Shown: positions 9,739 to 20,448, numbered from the stretch's first letter. The stretch: 64,000 bases of DNA from Psychrosphaera haliotis (GCF_009728465.1 NZ_WOCD01000003.1:496001-560000), one strand, 5' to 3'. Numbers and translations: made by a program. Notes: generated by a model from the sequence alone, not told the origin.

Positions 9739-11985
9739 ATGTTTTTACCAAGATTGAGCAATAAAAAATGGACGTTGTCGTTTGCTGCTGTAAGTCTTGT
9801 TGCAGTCGTTATCTCACTGACTGGAATGAAAAGTTTTCAACCTCACCAAGCATACATAATTCAAGGCGCTAGCAAAGGCTCAATGATTTCGTTAGTAAAC
9901 GAAATTGGTGGAGAAGTTGTTCACGACTTCGCTGTTATCCCAGCTATTTCTGCCATGCTAACTGAAGACCAAGTTTCAGTTATTAAAAAGAGTAACCCTC
10001 TAATTCGTCTTTTTGCTGATGCAACCGTTAAACTAGATGCTAAATCAAATGAATGGCACAACAAAAAACCACTTCGTTTTAAAGCAAAAAACAATAAAGT
10101 AATTTGGACTGCAAAAAACAGAACAAATGATGACGCAGAAATTGATAGCCTGACAATTAACTGGCCTCAAAACAACGGCAAGTTAAAGAACCTAAAAGTT
10201 AACGGTAAAAAAGTTGCTAAGAATGTCGATGGCAACTCTTACACACATTACTTTGATGATTACGTTTCTGTAGCTAGCAAAGGTAAAGTAAAGCTAGCAA
10301 TGAAATTTGATGCAATCTCTAGCGTTGCTGATAGTGACTACGCTATTGCACTTAACTTGATTGATGGTTCTATTGTTGAGTTAGACTCAGTAAAACAGAA
10401 CATTACTAGAAATGAGCAACGTGACACCTACTTCCCATCTCAAGTACGAGCTAATGAACTTCATAAAATGGGTATTACAGGCCGTGGAGTTGGTGTTGCA
10501 GTAATTGACTCTGGCTTGTCTAAGTTTGAACAACTTGAGTACAACTCTTTTGGCGAAAAACGTGAAATTCACCGCAAATCTTTTGTTGGTAAAAACAAAG
10601 ACGCATTTGGTCACGGTACTCATGTTACGAGTCTAATAGCCAATAGCGACGCAAATTATGACGAATCTGGAAACCTAACTGGTTCATTTAACGGTATCGC
10701 ACCAGACGTTAACCTTATCTCTATTAAAGCTTTAAATAAAAAAGGCGACTCTACCTATTCCAATATCCTTTCTTCTATTATTTATGTAATACAAAATAAA
10801 GAACGCCTAAATATCAAAGTGCTTAATCTTTCTTTTGGTGCTGAAGCAGAGTCTCTTTACTTCTATGACCCAATCAATGTAGCACTTATGGCAGCGTGGG
10901 ACGCAGGTATCACAGTTATTACTTCAGCTGGTAATACAGGTGCAGATGGTATGACAATAGGTGTACCTGGGAACAACCCATATTTAATCACTGTTGGTGC
11001 AACATCAGACAACTACACACCTTTTAACTATGAAGACGACTTTGTGGCTAGCTTCTCTAGCTCTGGTCCAACTCACGCTGGTTTTATTAAGCCTGAGTTA
11101 GTCGCTCCGGGCGCTCATATGCAAGGCCTAATGTCTGAAAAATCTAAGCTATTTAAAGACTACAGCGTATATGACGACAACAATGGTTACTTCTTATTGT
11201 CAGGAACATCTCAAGCCACAGCTGTTACTTCAGGAATCGTAGCATTGATGCTGCAAGACCAACCTCACCTTTCACCAGACGACGTTAAGTGCCGTTTAAT
11301 TGACTCTGCTCGCATGGCACAAACAGAAAGCGGTAACTTAGGTTATAGCATTTTCCGCCAAGGCGCTGGTATGGTTGACGCTTATGAAGCAGTAATGAGC
11401 CAAGCTTCAAACTGTGCAAATCTAGGCATGGACATCAAAAAGTCACTACAAGCAGAAGAGTTTTACGCAGGTCCAGCTCGCTGGAACCAAGAAACTGAAG
11501 AGTACTACGTAGAGTCTCATGAAGGTTTTGAGTGGAACGGCACAGCTGAAGACGCAATTACTACTGAAGCTATTATCTGGCCAACAGGTGGTACAAACCA
11601 AGGTCCTAAAACAGACGCTATTATCTGGCCAACAGGCGGTACAAACCAAGGTCCTAAAACAGACGCAATCATCTGGCCTACAGGTGGTACAAACCAAGGT
11701 CCTAAAACAGACGCAATCATCTGGCCTACAGGCGGTACAAATCAAGGCCCTAAAACAGATGCGATCATCTGGCCAACAGGTGGTACAAATCAGGGACCAA
11801 AAACGAATGCGATAATTTGGCCAACAGGTGGTACAAATCAGGGACCAAAAACGAATGCGATAATTTGGCCAACAGGTGGTACAAATCAAGGTCCAAAAAC
11901 CAATGCGATAATTTGGCCAACAGGTGGTACAAATCAAGGTCCAAAAACCAATGCAATTGCAACTAAGTGGATAGAACAAGAATAA
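9739..11985 (+). CDS. Secreted S8 (subtilisin-like) serine protease with tandem-repeat C terminus
   Basis: A 748-residue protease precursor. Residues 11-30 are a hydrophobic signal/anchor segment. Residues ~36-100 resemble an I9-type propeptide, and ~100-225 are a spacer without a clear family. The S8 catalytic domain spans ~235-560 with Asp257 (AVIDSGLS), His292 (FGHGTHVTS) and Ser491 (SGTSQATA), and SAGNTGADG as the oxyanion region. After a linker, residues 611-738 are eight copies of a 16-residue unit, AIIWPTGGTNQGPKT(D/N), ending in ATKWIEQE. S8 proteases with Trp-containing C-terminal repeats are known, but the role of such tails (surface attachment, matrix binding or secretion) is not settled. 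It has its own upstream region and is not obviously in an operon. Confidence 0.92.
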   Translation: MFLPRLSNKKWTLSFAAVSLVAVVISLTGMKSFQPHQAYIIQGASKGSMISLVNEIGGEVVHDFAVIPAISAMLTEDQVSVIKKSNPLIRLFADATVKLDAKSNEWHNKKPLRFKAKNNKVIWTAKNRTNDDAEIDSLTINWPQNNGKLKNLKVNGKKVAKNVDGNSYTHYFDDYVSVASKGKVKLAMKFDAISSVADSDYAIALNLIDGSIVELDSVKQNITRNEQRDTYFPSQVRANELHKMGITGRGVGVAVIDSGLSKFEQLEYNSFGEKREIHRKSFVGKNKDAFGHGTHVTSLIANSDANYDESGNLTGSFNGIAPDVNLISIKALNKKGDSTYSNILSSIIYVIQNKERLNIKVLNLSFGAEAESLYFYDPINVALMAAWDAGITVITSAGNTGADGMTIGVPGNNPYLITVGATSDNYTPFNYEDDFVASFSSSGPTHAGFIKPELVAPGAHMQGLMSEKSKLFKDYSVYDDNNGYFLLSGTSQATAVTSGIVALMLQDQPHLSPDDVKCRLIDSARMAQTESGNLGYSIFRQGAGMVDAYEAVMSQASNCANLGMDIKKSLQAEEFYAGPARWNQETEEYYVESHEGFEWNGTAEDAITTEAIIWPTGGTNQGPKTDAIIWPTGGTNQGPKTDAIIWPTGGTNQGPKTDAIIWPTGGTNQGPKTDAIIWPTGGTNQGPKTNAIIWPTGGTNQGPKTNAIIWPTGGTNQGPKTNAIIWPTGGTNQGPKTNAIATKWIEQE
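11569..11952 (+). repeat. Eight tandem 48-bp coding repeats in the S8 protease gene
   Basis: Eight exact-length 48-bp units keep the frame and encode an identical 16-residue unit, apart from the final residue (Asp in units 1-4, Asn in units 5-8). All other base differences are synonymous. Units 7 and 8 are identical at DNA level, units 5 and 6 nearly so, and the 5' units carry a different set of third positions. This suggests recent local duplication at the 3' end plus selection on the protein unit. The 48-bp period also makes artificial reading frames on the other strand, which are not genes. Confidence 0.97.
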
Positions 11986-12108
11986 GAACATTTCAGTGGG
12001 CCTTTAAAAGCTTATTAAGGCTCACTGCTTCATCTGCAACTAGATGTGACATGCTTCTATTTACATGATATAAATCTTTATATAATTATAATTTTAAAAT
12101 CGGTCTTC

Positions 12109-15100
12109 ATGAAGTTCTCTAAGTTTGTATTCCTGAACATCAAATTAGCTTTTTATGCTGTATTAACTCTATAAGCGTTGAAAGCTCTGAAATAGATATA
12201 GATATAGATAAAAAGTCATTTCTACAATCCACAATCGTCTTCTCTAGTTTAGATTCCAGCACCTTTCTTACTAACAATACTGTTAATGATATAGCCCAAG
12301 ATAAATCTGGCTTTATTTGGATAGCTACTAACGATGGCTTAACAAAATACGATGGCAGGAACTCTCAACATTTTAAATTTAAGGTCGGTGAAAAACTTCA
12401 GTTAAACAGTAATTTAGTTAGGGCCGTTTTCAGAGATAGTGAAGACAGAATATGGGTAGCTCGAGATGGTGGAATCGGGCTTTACATTCCTGAAAACAAC
12501 TCGTTTATTAGCTTCTCTAAAAGCCACTCGAGCTCTCAGGTCAAAGGTGATGATTATGTTGCAATCACCGAAGGCCCAAATAAAAACATCTGGTTTGCTA
12601 GTTCAAAGTCAGGACTGTCTTATTACCAACCAACTAAAAACCACTTTGGAAACATAAATAAAGAAGATGGGTTAGGTCTAGCATCAAATAAGATTAGTGA
12701 CGTCGCTTTCGACTCTGAAGGGACTATGTTCGTCAGCACTTATGACAATGGAATCAGCTACAGAAAAAAAGACCAAAAATTGTTTTTAACTTTAAACACT
12801 AAATCTAAAGCAAATCTACCTTCAGATAGCATTAGAGTAATGCATGTCGATGAAAATGATAACCTGTGGGTTGGGACTGAAGATAGTGGCCTTTTTATAC
12901 TAAATATAAGTAGCAACAATGTTACAACATTTGCATATGACGCTTCTGAACCGAGTTCAATATGCTCAAATTTAATAAATGATATACTAAAAGATAAATC
13001 TGGTAACTTATGGATAGCGACAAACAATGGACTGTGCAAGTTTAACAAAAAAACAAATAACTTTAGCCAATATATTATTGAGAGTAATAGGAATTCAAGC
13101 CTTATAAGCAATCAAATCCAAACTCTATATGAAGACGATGGTGGTGTTATTTGGGTTGGTTCAATTAATGGCATTAATTATTGGAACGCTTCAAGCCGAC
13201 CTTTCCAACATATCAACACTGCAGTTTACCCCCAACTCCATAGTGATGACATTATTTCTTTTGCAGAAGCTGGAAACGGAGATTTCTATGTTGGAACTTT
13301 AGAGGCCGGCATCAGCAAATATGATTACAGCGAAAACAAGCTAAGTAAATTCAAAGCGGAGTTAGCAAACAAACCCATCTATGCGGTACCTAGTTTATTA
13401 GTTTCATCGGACAATAAGTTGTGGGTAGGAACTTACAATAGCGGTGTTTATATCCATGATTTAGAAAACAACCTTATATCAAGTTATACAACCGAGACTA
13501 ACGTTAGTAGTGATATGTCTAGCGTACTTTCATCTAATGCAATTAGCTCAATGGTTGAGTCAAGAACAGGCCAAATAATTATAGGAACTTATGGTGGTGG
13601 AGTAAATATAGTTAACCCCGACCGCTCAGTAGTTCATTTGACTGCATCAAATAAACTCTCCTCTAATAATGTTTTCGACGTTATAGAAGACAAAGAAGGT
13701 AATATCTGGGCTGGAACCATGTCTGGTGGTCTCAACAAAATAAACCTGGCGACGGGTGAAGTGCAGGTTTTCAAAATTGACAAAGAAAACCCGCATACTA
13801 TTAAGTCGAACTCTATATTAGGTTTGCTGGATACTGAAGATTACTTATGGATGGCAACTAAAGATGCTGGCGTTGCTCGATTGGATAAAGCGAAACTTAA
13901 AGAGGGTAAGGTTGAGTTTTTACACATAGGTTCTGAACAAGGTTTAGCAAGCAGCTTTACCTATGGTGTTTTAGAAGATGAAAATGGTCGTATTTGGATC
14001 AGCCATTCAAAAGGCCTAAGTCGATTAAATCCTGTGAGTTTGTATTCAGTTAACTTTAATACTAGCCACGGTTTACAGGGCAATGACTTTCACAGCGGTT
14101 CTTTCTTTAAATCAAAATCTGGACGCATGTTTTTTGGTGGACCAAATGGCTTTAATACCTTCATGCCAAGTGATGTAACCCTAAATACTTACAAGCCACC
14201 AGTGCAACTAACAAAGTTCAGCCAATCTAATAGTGAAACCCCTATCCACGCACTGTTTAATAAAAATGGTGAGCTGGTATTAGAACACGATGAAACCGTT
14301 ATTGACTTTGAGTTTGCAGCGCTTGACTACACCAAGCCCGAACTAAATAAATACAAATATAAAATGGAAGGCCTTAGCGACATTTGGTTAGATTTAGGAA
14401 CAAATAATCACATTTCATTTTCTTCCCTTCCTGATGGTTTTTATAAACTAAAAGTAAAAGGCAGCAATAATAGCGGCGTTTGGAGTGATGAAGTGACTAT
14501 TCCAATTCGTGTATTACCGCCTCTATGGCGAACATGGTATGCCTATCTTTTTTACTTTTTAGCAGCCGGTGCTCTTTTCCTAATTTTAGTTCGACAACAG
14601 CAAATTAAAATTCAACACCAGCTAGCAAATGAACGAAAGCTTCATAAGCTTGCCTATTTTGACAGTCTGACTGGTCTTCCAAATAGACAAAGTTTTTATG
14701 AAAGTATGGAGCGCTTTTTGTCTTTAGCTAAACGCGGAAAATACAAAGCCGGCGTTATGTTTATAGACTTAGATAGATTCAAACGAATTAACGATACCCT
14801 CGGTCATAACTTTGGCGACAAAGTACTTATGCAAGTTGCTGAGCGATTAAGACAGAGCGTAAGAAACAGCGATTTTGTTGGGCGAAACTATGAAGTTAAA
14901 TCGTTCAAAAATGAAATAGCTCGACTAGGTGGCGATGAGTTTACTGTATTTTTAAGCCACCTAGACAACGCTGACGAGACGGCAAATGTAACACAGCGTA
15001 TAATTGACAGTATCTCTGAACCTATCACGGTTGATGGTTATGAAGTATCTGTTACGCCAAGTATTGGTATCGCCATGTATCCTGAAAATGGAACTTCGGT

Positions 15101-16007
15101 ACAAGAATTAATGAAGCACGCTGACGTTGCCATGTATCAAGCTAAAGAAGGTGGTCGTCGAACCTTTAAATATTACTCCAACACTTTAAATGACCGAGCC
15201 CTAGAGCGACTTCAACTAGAAGAGTATATGCGAGCAGCGTTGCAGAATGATGAGTTTGAACTTTATTATCAGCCTCAAGTAGATTTAAAAACAAATGAAA
15301 TAACAAAAGCGGAAGCCTTGTTAAGATGGACACACCCTGAGCTGGGCTTTGTTTCACCTGCGGACTTTATTCCTATTGCGGAAGAGTCGGGGATCATTAT
15401 TGAGCTGGGTGACTGGATTTTACAAGAAGCCTGCTTCCAAGCAAGAGAATGGCATGAAGCCGGTTTAGACATTCGTGTATCAGTGAACGTTTCGAGTGTG
15501 CAATTTAAACAAACCAACCTAGTTGATAATGTTAAAAATGCGCTTGAACTTAGTGAACTGCCTAAGCATTTACTTGAACTAGAGTTAACAGAAAGTGCCG
15601 TAATGTCGGATGTTGAAGATAACATTGGTCGCCTGCAAATGTTTAAAGACATGGGTATTCGTATTGCCGTCGATGACTTTGGCACTGGCTACTCTTCATT
15701 AAGTTATTTGAAAAAATTCCCTATTGATACGCTTAAAATTGACCGTTCATTTATTATGGATATTGATACCAACGAAAATGATGCGGCTATTGTAAAAGCA
15801 ATTATGTTGTTGGCTGATACCATGCAGTTAAATGTTGTAGCAGAAGGCGTAGAAACTTTAGAACAGCTAAGAATTATTGATAATTATGGTGCGCAATATA
15901 TTCAGGGTTACTTCTTTAGCCGCCCTCTTCCACCAGCAGAATTTACTAAATTTGTTACTGAAGAGTTTGCAGAAAAAAGTACGTGGAAGCTCGACTTAAT
16001 TGGTTAA
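12109..16007 (+). CDS. Propeller-type sensor with GGDEF and EAL domains, frameshifted in its signal peptide
   Basis: The gene appears to start at ATG 12109 (MKFSKFVFLNIKLAF, a signal peptide), but that frame stops at 12172. The propeller region is open in another frame from 12123 and has no ATG, GTG or TTG until 12726. One extra T in the T5 run at 12150-12154 would join them. The protein is then about 1,300 residues: two-component-regulator propeller blades (repeated IWIATNDGL/LWVGTEDSG units), a Y_Y_Y-like domain (YKYKMEGLSDIWLDLG), one membrane helix (WYAYLFYFLAAGALFLILV), a GGDEF domain with RLGGDEF (residues 733-739 counted from 12726) and an EAL domain with EAL at 863-865. Both c-di-GMP motifs are intact, so synthase and hydrolase activity are each possible. 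Without repair the signal peptide is lost. Confidence 0.85.
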
Positions 16008-16046
16008 AAAGTGTAAACGGTATTCAAAACGTGTAATTAACAGACA

Positions 16047-16075
16047 TTAAAAAAGGGCTCTAAGCCCTTTTTTTG
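16047..16075. terminator. Bidirectional terminator
   Basis: AAAAAAGGGCT pairs with AGCCCTTTTTTT around a few bases. It lies between the GGDEF-EAL gene and the convergent yfcL-side operon. Confidence 0.85.
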
Positions 16076-16130
16076 TTTAATCTGAAGTAAGTGTCAGCCA
16101 AGCGTATTATACGCTGACACATCTCCTAGC

Positions 16131-16415
16131 TTAGCCAGCTAAGTGTTTAATTAAACGGTTTAACATGTCGTTCACCGTAACAATATCATTTTGCTCTAAC
16201 TCACCATTTTTGATGGCTTTGTTAACGCTTTTTTCAACGTCATCAACCAGTGATTCAAGTGTAATTGTTTCTTCTTGTACAATTGCAGTTCCAATAACCA
16301 AATCAACATGACCGCGCAGATAACCACTCGCAAAAAGCTGATCGTCGGTACCCTCTGCAACATAACTATCAAAATACTCTTGAGCCTTGTCGCTCAATAA
16401 CTCTAAATCAACCAT
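16131..16415 (-). CDS. yfcL: YfcL family protein
   Basis: A 94-residue acidic soluble protein matching YfcL: LLSDKAQEYFDSYVAEGTDD, LFASGYLRGHVDLVIG and a C-terminal NDMLNRLIKHLAG. Function is unknown. In enterobacteria yfcL lies near yfcM (epmC) and aroC, and the same neighbourhood is seen here with an ATP-NAD-kinase-like gene inserted. Its start abuts the stop of that upstream gene, so they are co-transcribed. Confidence 0.85.
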   Translation of the reverse strand: MVDLELLSDKAQEYFDSYVAEGTDDQLFASGYLRGHVDLVIGTAIVQEETITLESLVDDVEKSVNKAIKNGELEQNDIVTVNDMLNRLIKHLAG

Positions 16416-17570
16416 CTATAACTCCTCGTAGCCGACTGGATAAATAACTAGGTCATGATAGCCAGTAACCACAGAGATAGGTCCTGACAATGCTTTGTCC
16501 AGTTCAGAGTCGCCCGTATCGGCAATAAGCGGGCGCCCTTCTAATGCTTGTAATTTTGTTTTTGTAGCAACAATAATAATATTGTCTCTGCCAACGGCTT
16601 TAATTACCGTTGGAGAAAGCTGTTGATTACCTCGACCAAAAATATGCCCTTGCCCACCGATTAAGGTAATTACGAGTTTCACTTTTTTGTCTTTAATAAG
16701 AGGAAGTAATTCTTTGGCCGTAACGTCAGATTGAATAACTTGCTGATCGCTAAGTACGTCAACACCCAGTAAGGTATTGTTGCAACCGAGCTCCTCCATG
16801 ATGAAATTAACTGTGCTACCAGAGCCCATAATATATATTTCATCATCTTCCATATTTTCAATTACGTGAGCTGCAATATCTTGTAAAACAAGTTCATCAC
16901 TTTCCTTGCCACCCATTTTAACGTTTTGAACATAACGTAATTCGGCTGGGATTTGTAATTCACCATATCGCTTAGCTTTGACCACGCCTTGTCTAAACAA
17001 TACCTCGTCAATATCCATGACATCCGCATCGGTCAAAGAAACTAAATCACCCGCCACCAGCATTTTTACAATTCGGCCTGCAGCTTTTGGTGTTATGGCA
17101 TAAACTCCAGAGTGGATCTTACAACCAGCTGGAACACCTAAAACGGTGCTGCCTTCACTTACTGACGCACAAATATTTCTGGCTGTGCCATCGCCACCAG
17201 CAAACAATAACAAATCAAGGTTCAAGCTGGACATGGCTCTTGCTGCGCTTTCCGTATCTTCATAGCTAGTTGTTTGTTGAGTGTCATTTGGCGTATATAT
17301 AATGCTATGCTTTATTCCAAGTTCTTCGCATACTGTCTGGCCCATATCGCCAGCAACGGTAAACACGTCCATTTCACCGTAGTAATCACTAACTTCCTCT
17401 AATGCCGTTTTAACTCGCTGGTTAGCAAGTGGCTCAGCGCCTTTAGAGAGAGCAATTTGAGAAGTATCGGCTCCATCAGAACCTTTTAAAGCAACACTGC
17501 CGCCAATCCCAGCAACAGGATTAACAATAAGGCCTAACCGAAAGGCTTTTCGTTGTTGTTTGTTTATCAT
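16416..17570 (-). CDS. ATP-NAD kinase family protein (COG3199-like)
   Basis: A 384-residue protein with the nucleotide-binding features of the NAD kinase/diacylglycerol kinase fold: LGLIVNPVAGIGGSVALKGS near the N terminus and LLFAGGDGTARNICA (the GGDGT motif, about residues 123-137). It is longer than canonical NadK (about 290) and has a distinct C-terminal region including GGQGHIFGRGNQQLSP. It belongs to an uncharacterised branch, and the phosphorylated substrate is unknown. It lies between epmC and yfcL on the same strand. Upstream, at 17609-17646, is a short direct repeat. Confidence 0.8.
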   Translation of the reverse strand: MINKQQRKAFRLGLIVNPVAGIGGSVALKGSDGADTSQIALSKGAEPLANQRVKTALEEVSDYYGEMDVFTVAGDMGQTVCEELGIKHSIIYTPNDTQQTTSYEDTESAARAMSSLNLDLLLFAGGDGTARNICASVSEGSTVLGVPAGCKIHSGVYAITPKAAGRIVKMLVAGDLVSLTDADVMDIDEVLFRQGVVKAKRYGELQIPAELRYVQNVKMGGKESDELVLQDIAAHVIENMEDDEIYIMGSGSTVNFIMEELGCNNTLLGVDVLSDQQVIQSDVTAKELLPLIKDKKVKLVITLIGGQGHIFGRGNQQLSPTVIKAVGRDNIIIVATKTKLQALEGRPLIADTGDSELDKALSGPISVVTGYHDLVIYPVGYEEL

Positions 17571-17608
17571 TGCGTTCTCAAGGTTATTAATTTTTTAAAT
17601 GGGTTTAA

Positions 17609-17646
17609 CTTTGGTTATTTAGCTTTGGTTATTTAGCTTTGGCTAG
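17609..17646. repeat. Short 14-bp direct repeat, about 2.6 copies
   Basis: CTTTGGTTATTTAG occurs at 17609-17622 and 17623-17636, followed by a partial copy. It lies in the gap between epmC and the ATP-NAD-kinase-like gene. It may be replication slippage; no function is evident. Confidence 0.75.
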
Positions 17647-17653
17647 CTTAAGT

Positions 17654-18289
17654 TTACGTAACCAGCCGCTTTAACTCGTCAAATGGCGATTGATTATAAA
17701 AGGCCGCAAGACACTCTATAAAAAGCTGAGCTCTTGGTGGATAGCCATTGTCTAAGTAAACTTTTATTTGGTCTAAAATCTGTTTTTCAAATGCTAATCT
17801 GTCTGGTTGTTGCCCAAACTCATCTCCGGACAAATTGTCGCAACTCACTTGAAAACGAAAGCCAGCCGCTAAAGACAACGCCCACTCAATAGCCTGAGGT
17901 TTAATTTCTACAGATTGAAATTTTTGTTGCTCCTCTGCCGTTCGACCATCTGGGCAATACCAGTAACCATAGTCAACTTGAGTTCTGCGTTGTTCCCCAG
18001 CTAAACACCAATGTGCAATTTCATGCAATGCACTGGCGTAAAAGCCGTGAGCAAATACTACTTGTGCAAATGGTTGCGCAGGTAACTTACCTTCTCCAGT
18101 ATTAGCAGGAAGGTAAATAGGCTCATCATCACCTTTTATTAAGCGAGTATTAAAATCAGAGGCAAAAGTATCGTCAAACAAACGCTTTAAGTCTGTGATT
18201 TGATGAACCAATGCCACATCATCCGCCTGACTAGACTTTATAGGCACAGCTTTACTGATGCTATGTACTGACACACTTTGACAACCCAT
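17654..18289 (-). CDS. epmC: Elongation factor P hydroxylase EpmC (YfcM)
   Basis: A 211-residue protein matching YfcM/EpmC: LKRLFDDTFASDFNTRLIKG, FAHGFYASALHEIAHWCLAG (His89-Glu90 and His93 form an HExxH-like metal site) and VDYGYWYCPDGR. EpmC hydroxylates the beta-lysyl-lysine of elongation factor P after EpmA/EpmB act. The first ~22 residues are not conserved in the family, so a downstream start is possible, though no better ATG is obvious. It lies 14 bp after aroC on the same strand, matching conserved synteny. Confidence 0.9.
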   Translation of the reverse strand: MGCQSVSVHSISKAVPIKSSQADDVALVHQITDLKRLFDDTFASDFNTRLIKGDDEPIYLPANTGEGKLPAQPFAQVVFAHGFYASALHEIAHWCLAGEQRRTQVDYGYWYCPDGRTAEEQQKFQSVEIKPQAIEWALSLAAGFRFQVSCDNLSGDEFGQQPDRLAFEKQILDQIKVYLDNGYPPRAQLFIECLAAFYNQSPFDELKRLVT

Positions 18290-18303
18290 ACGACCATTTA
18301 GCT

Positions 18304-19398
18304 CTAGTTTGACGCTGGAATAACAGGTGTATTTACAACAACGTCGGCATTTTGTGCTCTATGTCTCAAATAGTGATCCATAATAGTAAGCGCTAACATT
18401 GCCTCAGCAATTGGAACTGCACGAATGCCAACACAAGGATCGTGACGGCCTTTAGTAATTACGTCTTGAGGCTGACCGTGAACGTCAATGGTTTTACCTG
18501 GTACGCTGATACTTGATGTTGGTTTCAGCGCGATATGCGCCACTAAGTCCTGACCAGTAGAAATACCACCAAGCACTCCACCACTATGATTAGCTGCAAA
18601 ACCAGTAGGTGTTAATTCATCACGATGTTCAGAGCCTTTTTGCGCAACAACGTCAAAACCATCGCCAATTTCAACGCCCTTTACTGCGTTGATACTCATT
18701 AGAGACTTAGCTACATCAGCATCTAGTCTGTCAAAAACAGGCTCACCTAATCCAACCGGCATTCCTTTTGCTACTACTGTAATTTTTGCGCCAACTGAGT
18801 CGCCAGCCTTTTTAAGATCTCGCATGTACTGATCCCATTCAGATACAGTAGATGCATCAGGACAAAAGAAATCATTTTCACGAATTTGACTTTCATCTAC
18901 AGAGTTAATTGCAATTGGACCTAGTTGAGACATATAACCGATAATTGATATGCCTTTAGTTTTTAACCATGCTTGGGCTACTGCACCTGCTGCCACTCGC
19001 ATTGCGGTTTCTCTTGCCGATGAGCGACCACCACCACGATAATCTCGAATTCCATGCTTGTGCAAATAGGTGTAGTCGGCATGACCAGGGCGAAACTTGT
19101 CTTTTATCTCAGAATAATCCTTTGAACGCTGATCGGTATTTTCTATTAACAGGCCAATAGGCGTGCCCGTGGTTTTTCCTTCAAAAACACCACTGAATAT
19201 TTTTACTTCATCCGCTTCACGTCTTTGAGTGGTGAACCTAGAAGTGCCAGGTTTTCTTTTATCCAACTCAATTTGAATTAACGCTTCATCAACTTCTAGT
19301 CCTGGAGGACAACCATCAATAATACAACCAAGACCTGCACCATGGCTTTCACCAAACGTTGTTACTCTAAATATGTCGCCTATCGTATTGCCAGCCAT
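18304..19398 (-). CDS. aroC: Chorismate synthase
   Basis: A 364-residue enzyme with the hallmark motifs: [33 protein letters not shown] and [20 protein letters not shown] near the first third, and [19 protein letters not shown] near the C terminus. It converts 5-enolpyruvylshikimate-3-phosphate to chorismate with reduced FMN, the last shikimate step. The length is standard. It follows prmB by 19 bp and precedes epmC, so prmB-aroC-epmC is probably one operon. pheA further along the window uses its product. Confidence 0.98.
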   Translation of the reverse strand: MAGNTIGDIFRVTTFGESHGAGLGCIIDGCPPGLEVDEALIQIELDKRKPGTSRFTTQRREADEVKIFSGVFEGKTTGTPIGLLIENTDQRSKDYSEIKDKFRPGHADYTYLHKHGIRDYRGGGRSSARETAMRVAAGAVAQAWLKTKGISIIGYMSQLGPIAINSVDESQIRENDFFCPDASTVSEWDQYMRDLKKAGDSVGAKITVVAKGMPVGLGEPVFDRLDADVAKSLMSINAVKGVEIGDGFDVVAQKGSEHRDELTPTGFAANHSGGVLGGISTGQDLVAHIALKPTSSISVPGKTIDVHGQPQDVITKGRHDPCVGIRAVPIAEAMLALTIMDHYLRHRAQNADVVVNTPVIPASN

Positions 19399-19417
19399 TG
19401 CTTAAATCGTCCTGTGT

Positions 19418-20362
19418 TTAAAGTGTGCTATCTATTATCGCTTGGTGTTCGTTTAATTGAGCCTTAGTGATTGAGAATACACCCAAACCACCATTCTCAA
19501 ACTCTATCCAATTAAATGGAACCGAAGGAAGTAACTCAACAAGGTGGACAAGTGAGTTTCCTACTTCAACAATTAACACACCGTTTTCAGTTAAATGTTT
19601 TGAGGCTTGTTTTAAAATCATACGAGTGAGATCTAAACCATCAGGACCGCTGCCTAAACCAATTTCAGGTTCATGATGGAATTCTTCAGGCATGTCACCA
19701 ATATCCTCAAGGTCAACATACGGAGGATTTGAAACGATAAGATCATATTGCTGATCACCTAATCCAGAAAATACGTCAGACAATAAAGGTACCACTCTAT
19801 CTGACACACCTAAACGATGAATATTTTCGTCTGCTATTGCAAGTGCTTCCGGACTAATGTCTGCAGCATCAACATAGGCTTCTTCAAACGCATAAGCACA
19901 AGCGATTGCAATGCAACCTGAGCCGGTGCATAAATCTAAAATGGAATCTGGGGTAAAGTCGATAACCGTTGAGAACTGCTGTTTAATTAACTCGCCAATA
20001 GGAGAACGAGGTACAAGTACGTTTTCGTCAACGTAGAACGGCAAATCAACAAAATAGGCTTGGTTAGTTAAATAAGCTGCAGGCTTTTTAGTCTCAATTC
20101 TAGCTACCACGACTTCAACAATTCGTTGTCGTTCAGATTGCGTTAGCTTAGATGCCAACACTTCCGCATTTAATAGCGGACCGATATTCAAACCCCAAGA
20201 CACTAAAGAGAAAGCTTCATCCCAAGGATTGTCTGTTCCGTGGCCATAATAAATATCAGATTCGTTAAAACGACTAACTGCCCAACGCAAAAGATCGTTG
20301 GCCGTGGAAAGTTCATTGATGGCTTCTTCAGCTAGTAAAGACAACGTTGGTTGTTCAGTCAT
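19418..20362 (-). CDS. prmB: Ribosomal protein L3 glutamine methyltransferase PrmB
   Basis: A 314-residue class I methyltransferase. The SAM-binding loop is DLCTGSGC (143-150), and the catalytic NPPY motif at 212-215 (IVSNPPYVDLED) binds the target glutamine. The N-terminal helical domain (1-110) is typical of PrmB. It methylates uL3 on a glutamine of the GGQ-like context. It is the first gene of the prmB-aroC-epmC cluster and is divergent from smrB, as in Escherichia coli. Confidence 0.96.
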   Translation of the reverse strand: MTEQPTLSLLAEEAINELSTANDLLRWAVSRFNESDIYYGHGTDNPWDEAFSLVSWGLNIGPLLNAEVLASKLTQSERQRIVEVVVARIETKKPAAYLTNQAYFVDLPFYVDENVLVPRSPIGELIKQQFSTVIDFTPDSILDLCTGSGCIAIACAYAFEEAYVDAADISPEALAIADENIHRLGVSDRVVPLLSDVFSGLGDQQYDLIVSNPPYVDLEDIGDMPEEFHHEPEIGLGSGPDGLDLTRMILKQASKHLTENGVLIVEVGNSLVHLVELLPSVPFNWIEFENGGLGVFSITKAQLNEHQAIIDSTL

Positions 20363-20448
20363 TTATTTAAACCTAATAATTAGTGGTCGTTAAGATTTCA
20401 GTATTTTACAATAGACGGCCAAGGGTGCGCCATTAGGAAATGAGTTTC

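Noticed and set aside
11446-11991. Open frames on the reverse strand and an alternative forward frame over the S8 protease repeat
   Set aside because: They exist because the 48-bp repeat is a multiple of three and free of stops; the proteins are low-complexity and the protease frame explains the DNA.
12150-12154. Programmed -1 frameshifting at the T run in the sensor gene
   Set aside because: No classic X-XXY-YYZ heptamer or downstream structure is seen, and similar one-base losses occur in several other genes, so error or mutation is simpler.
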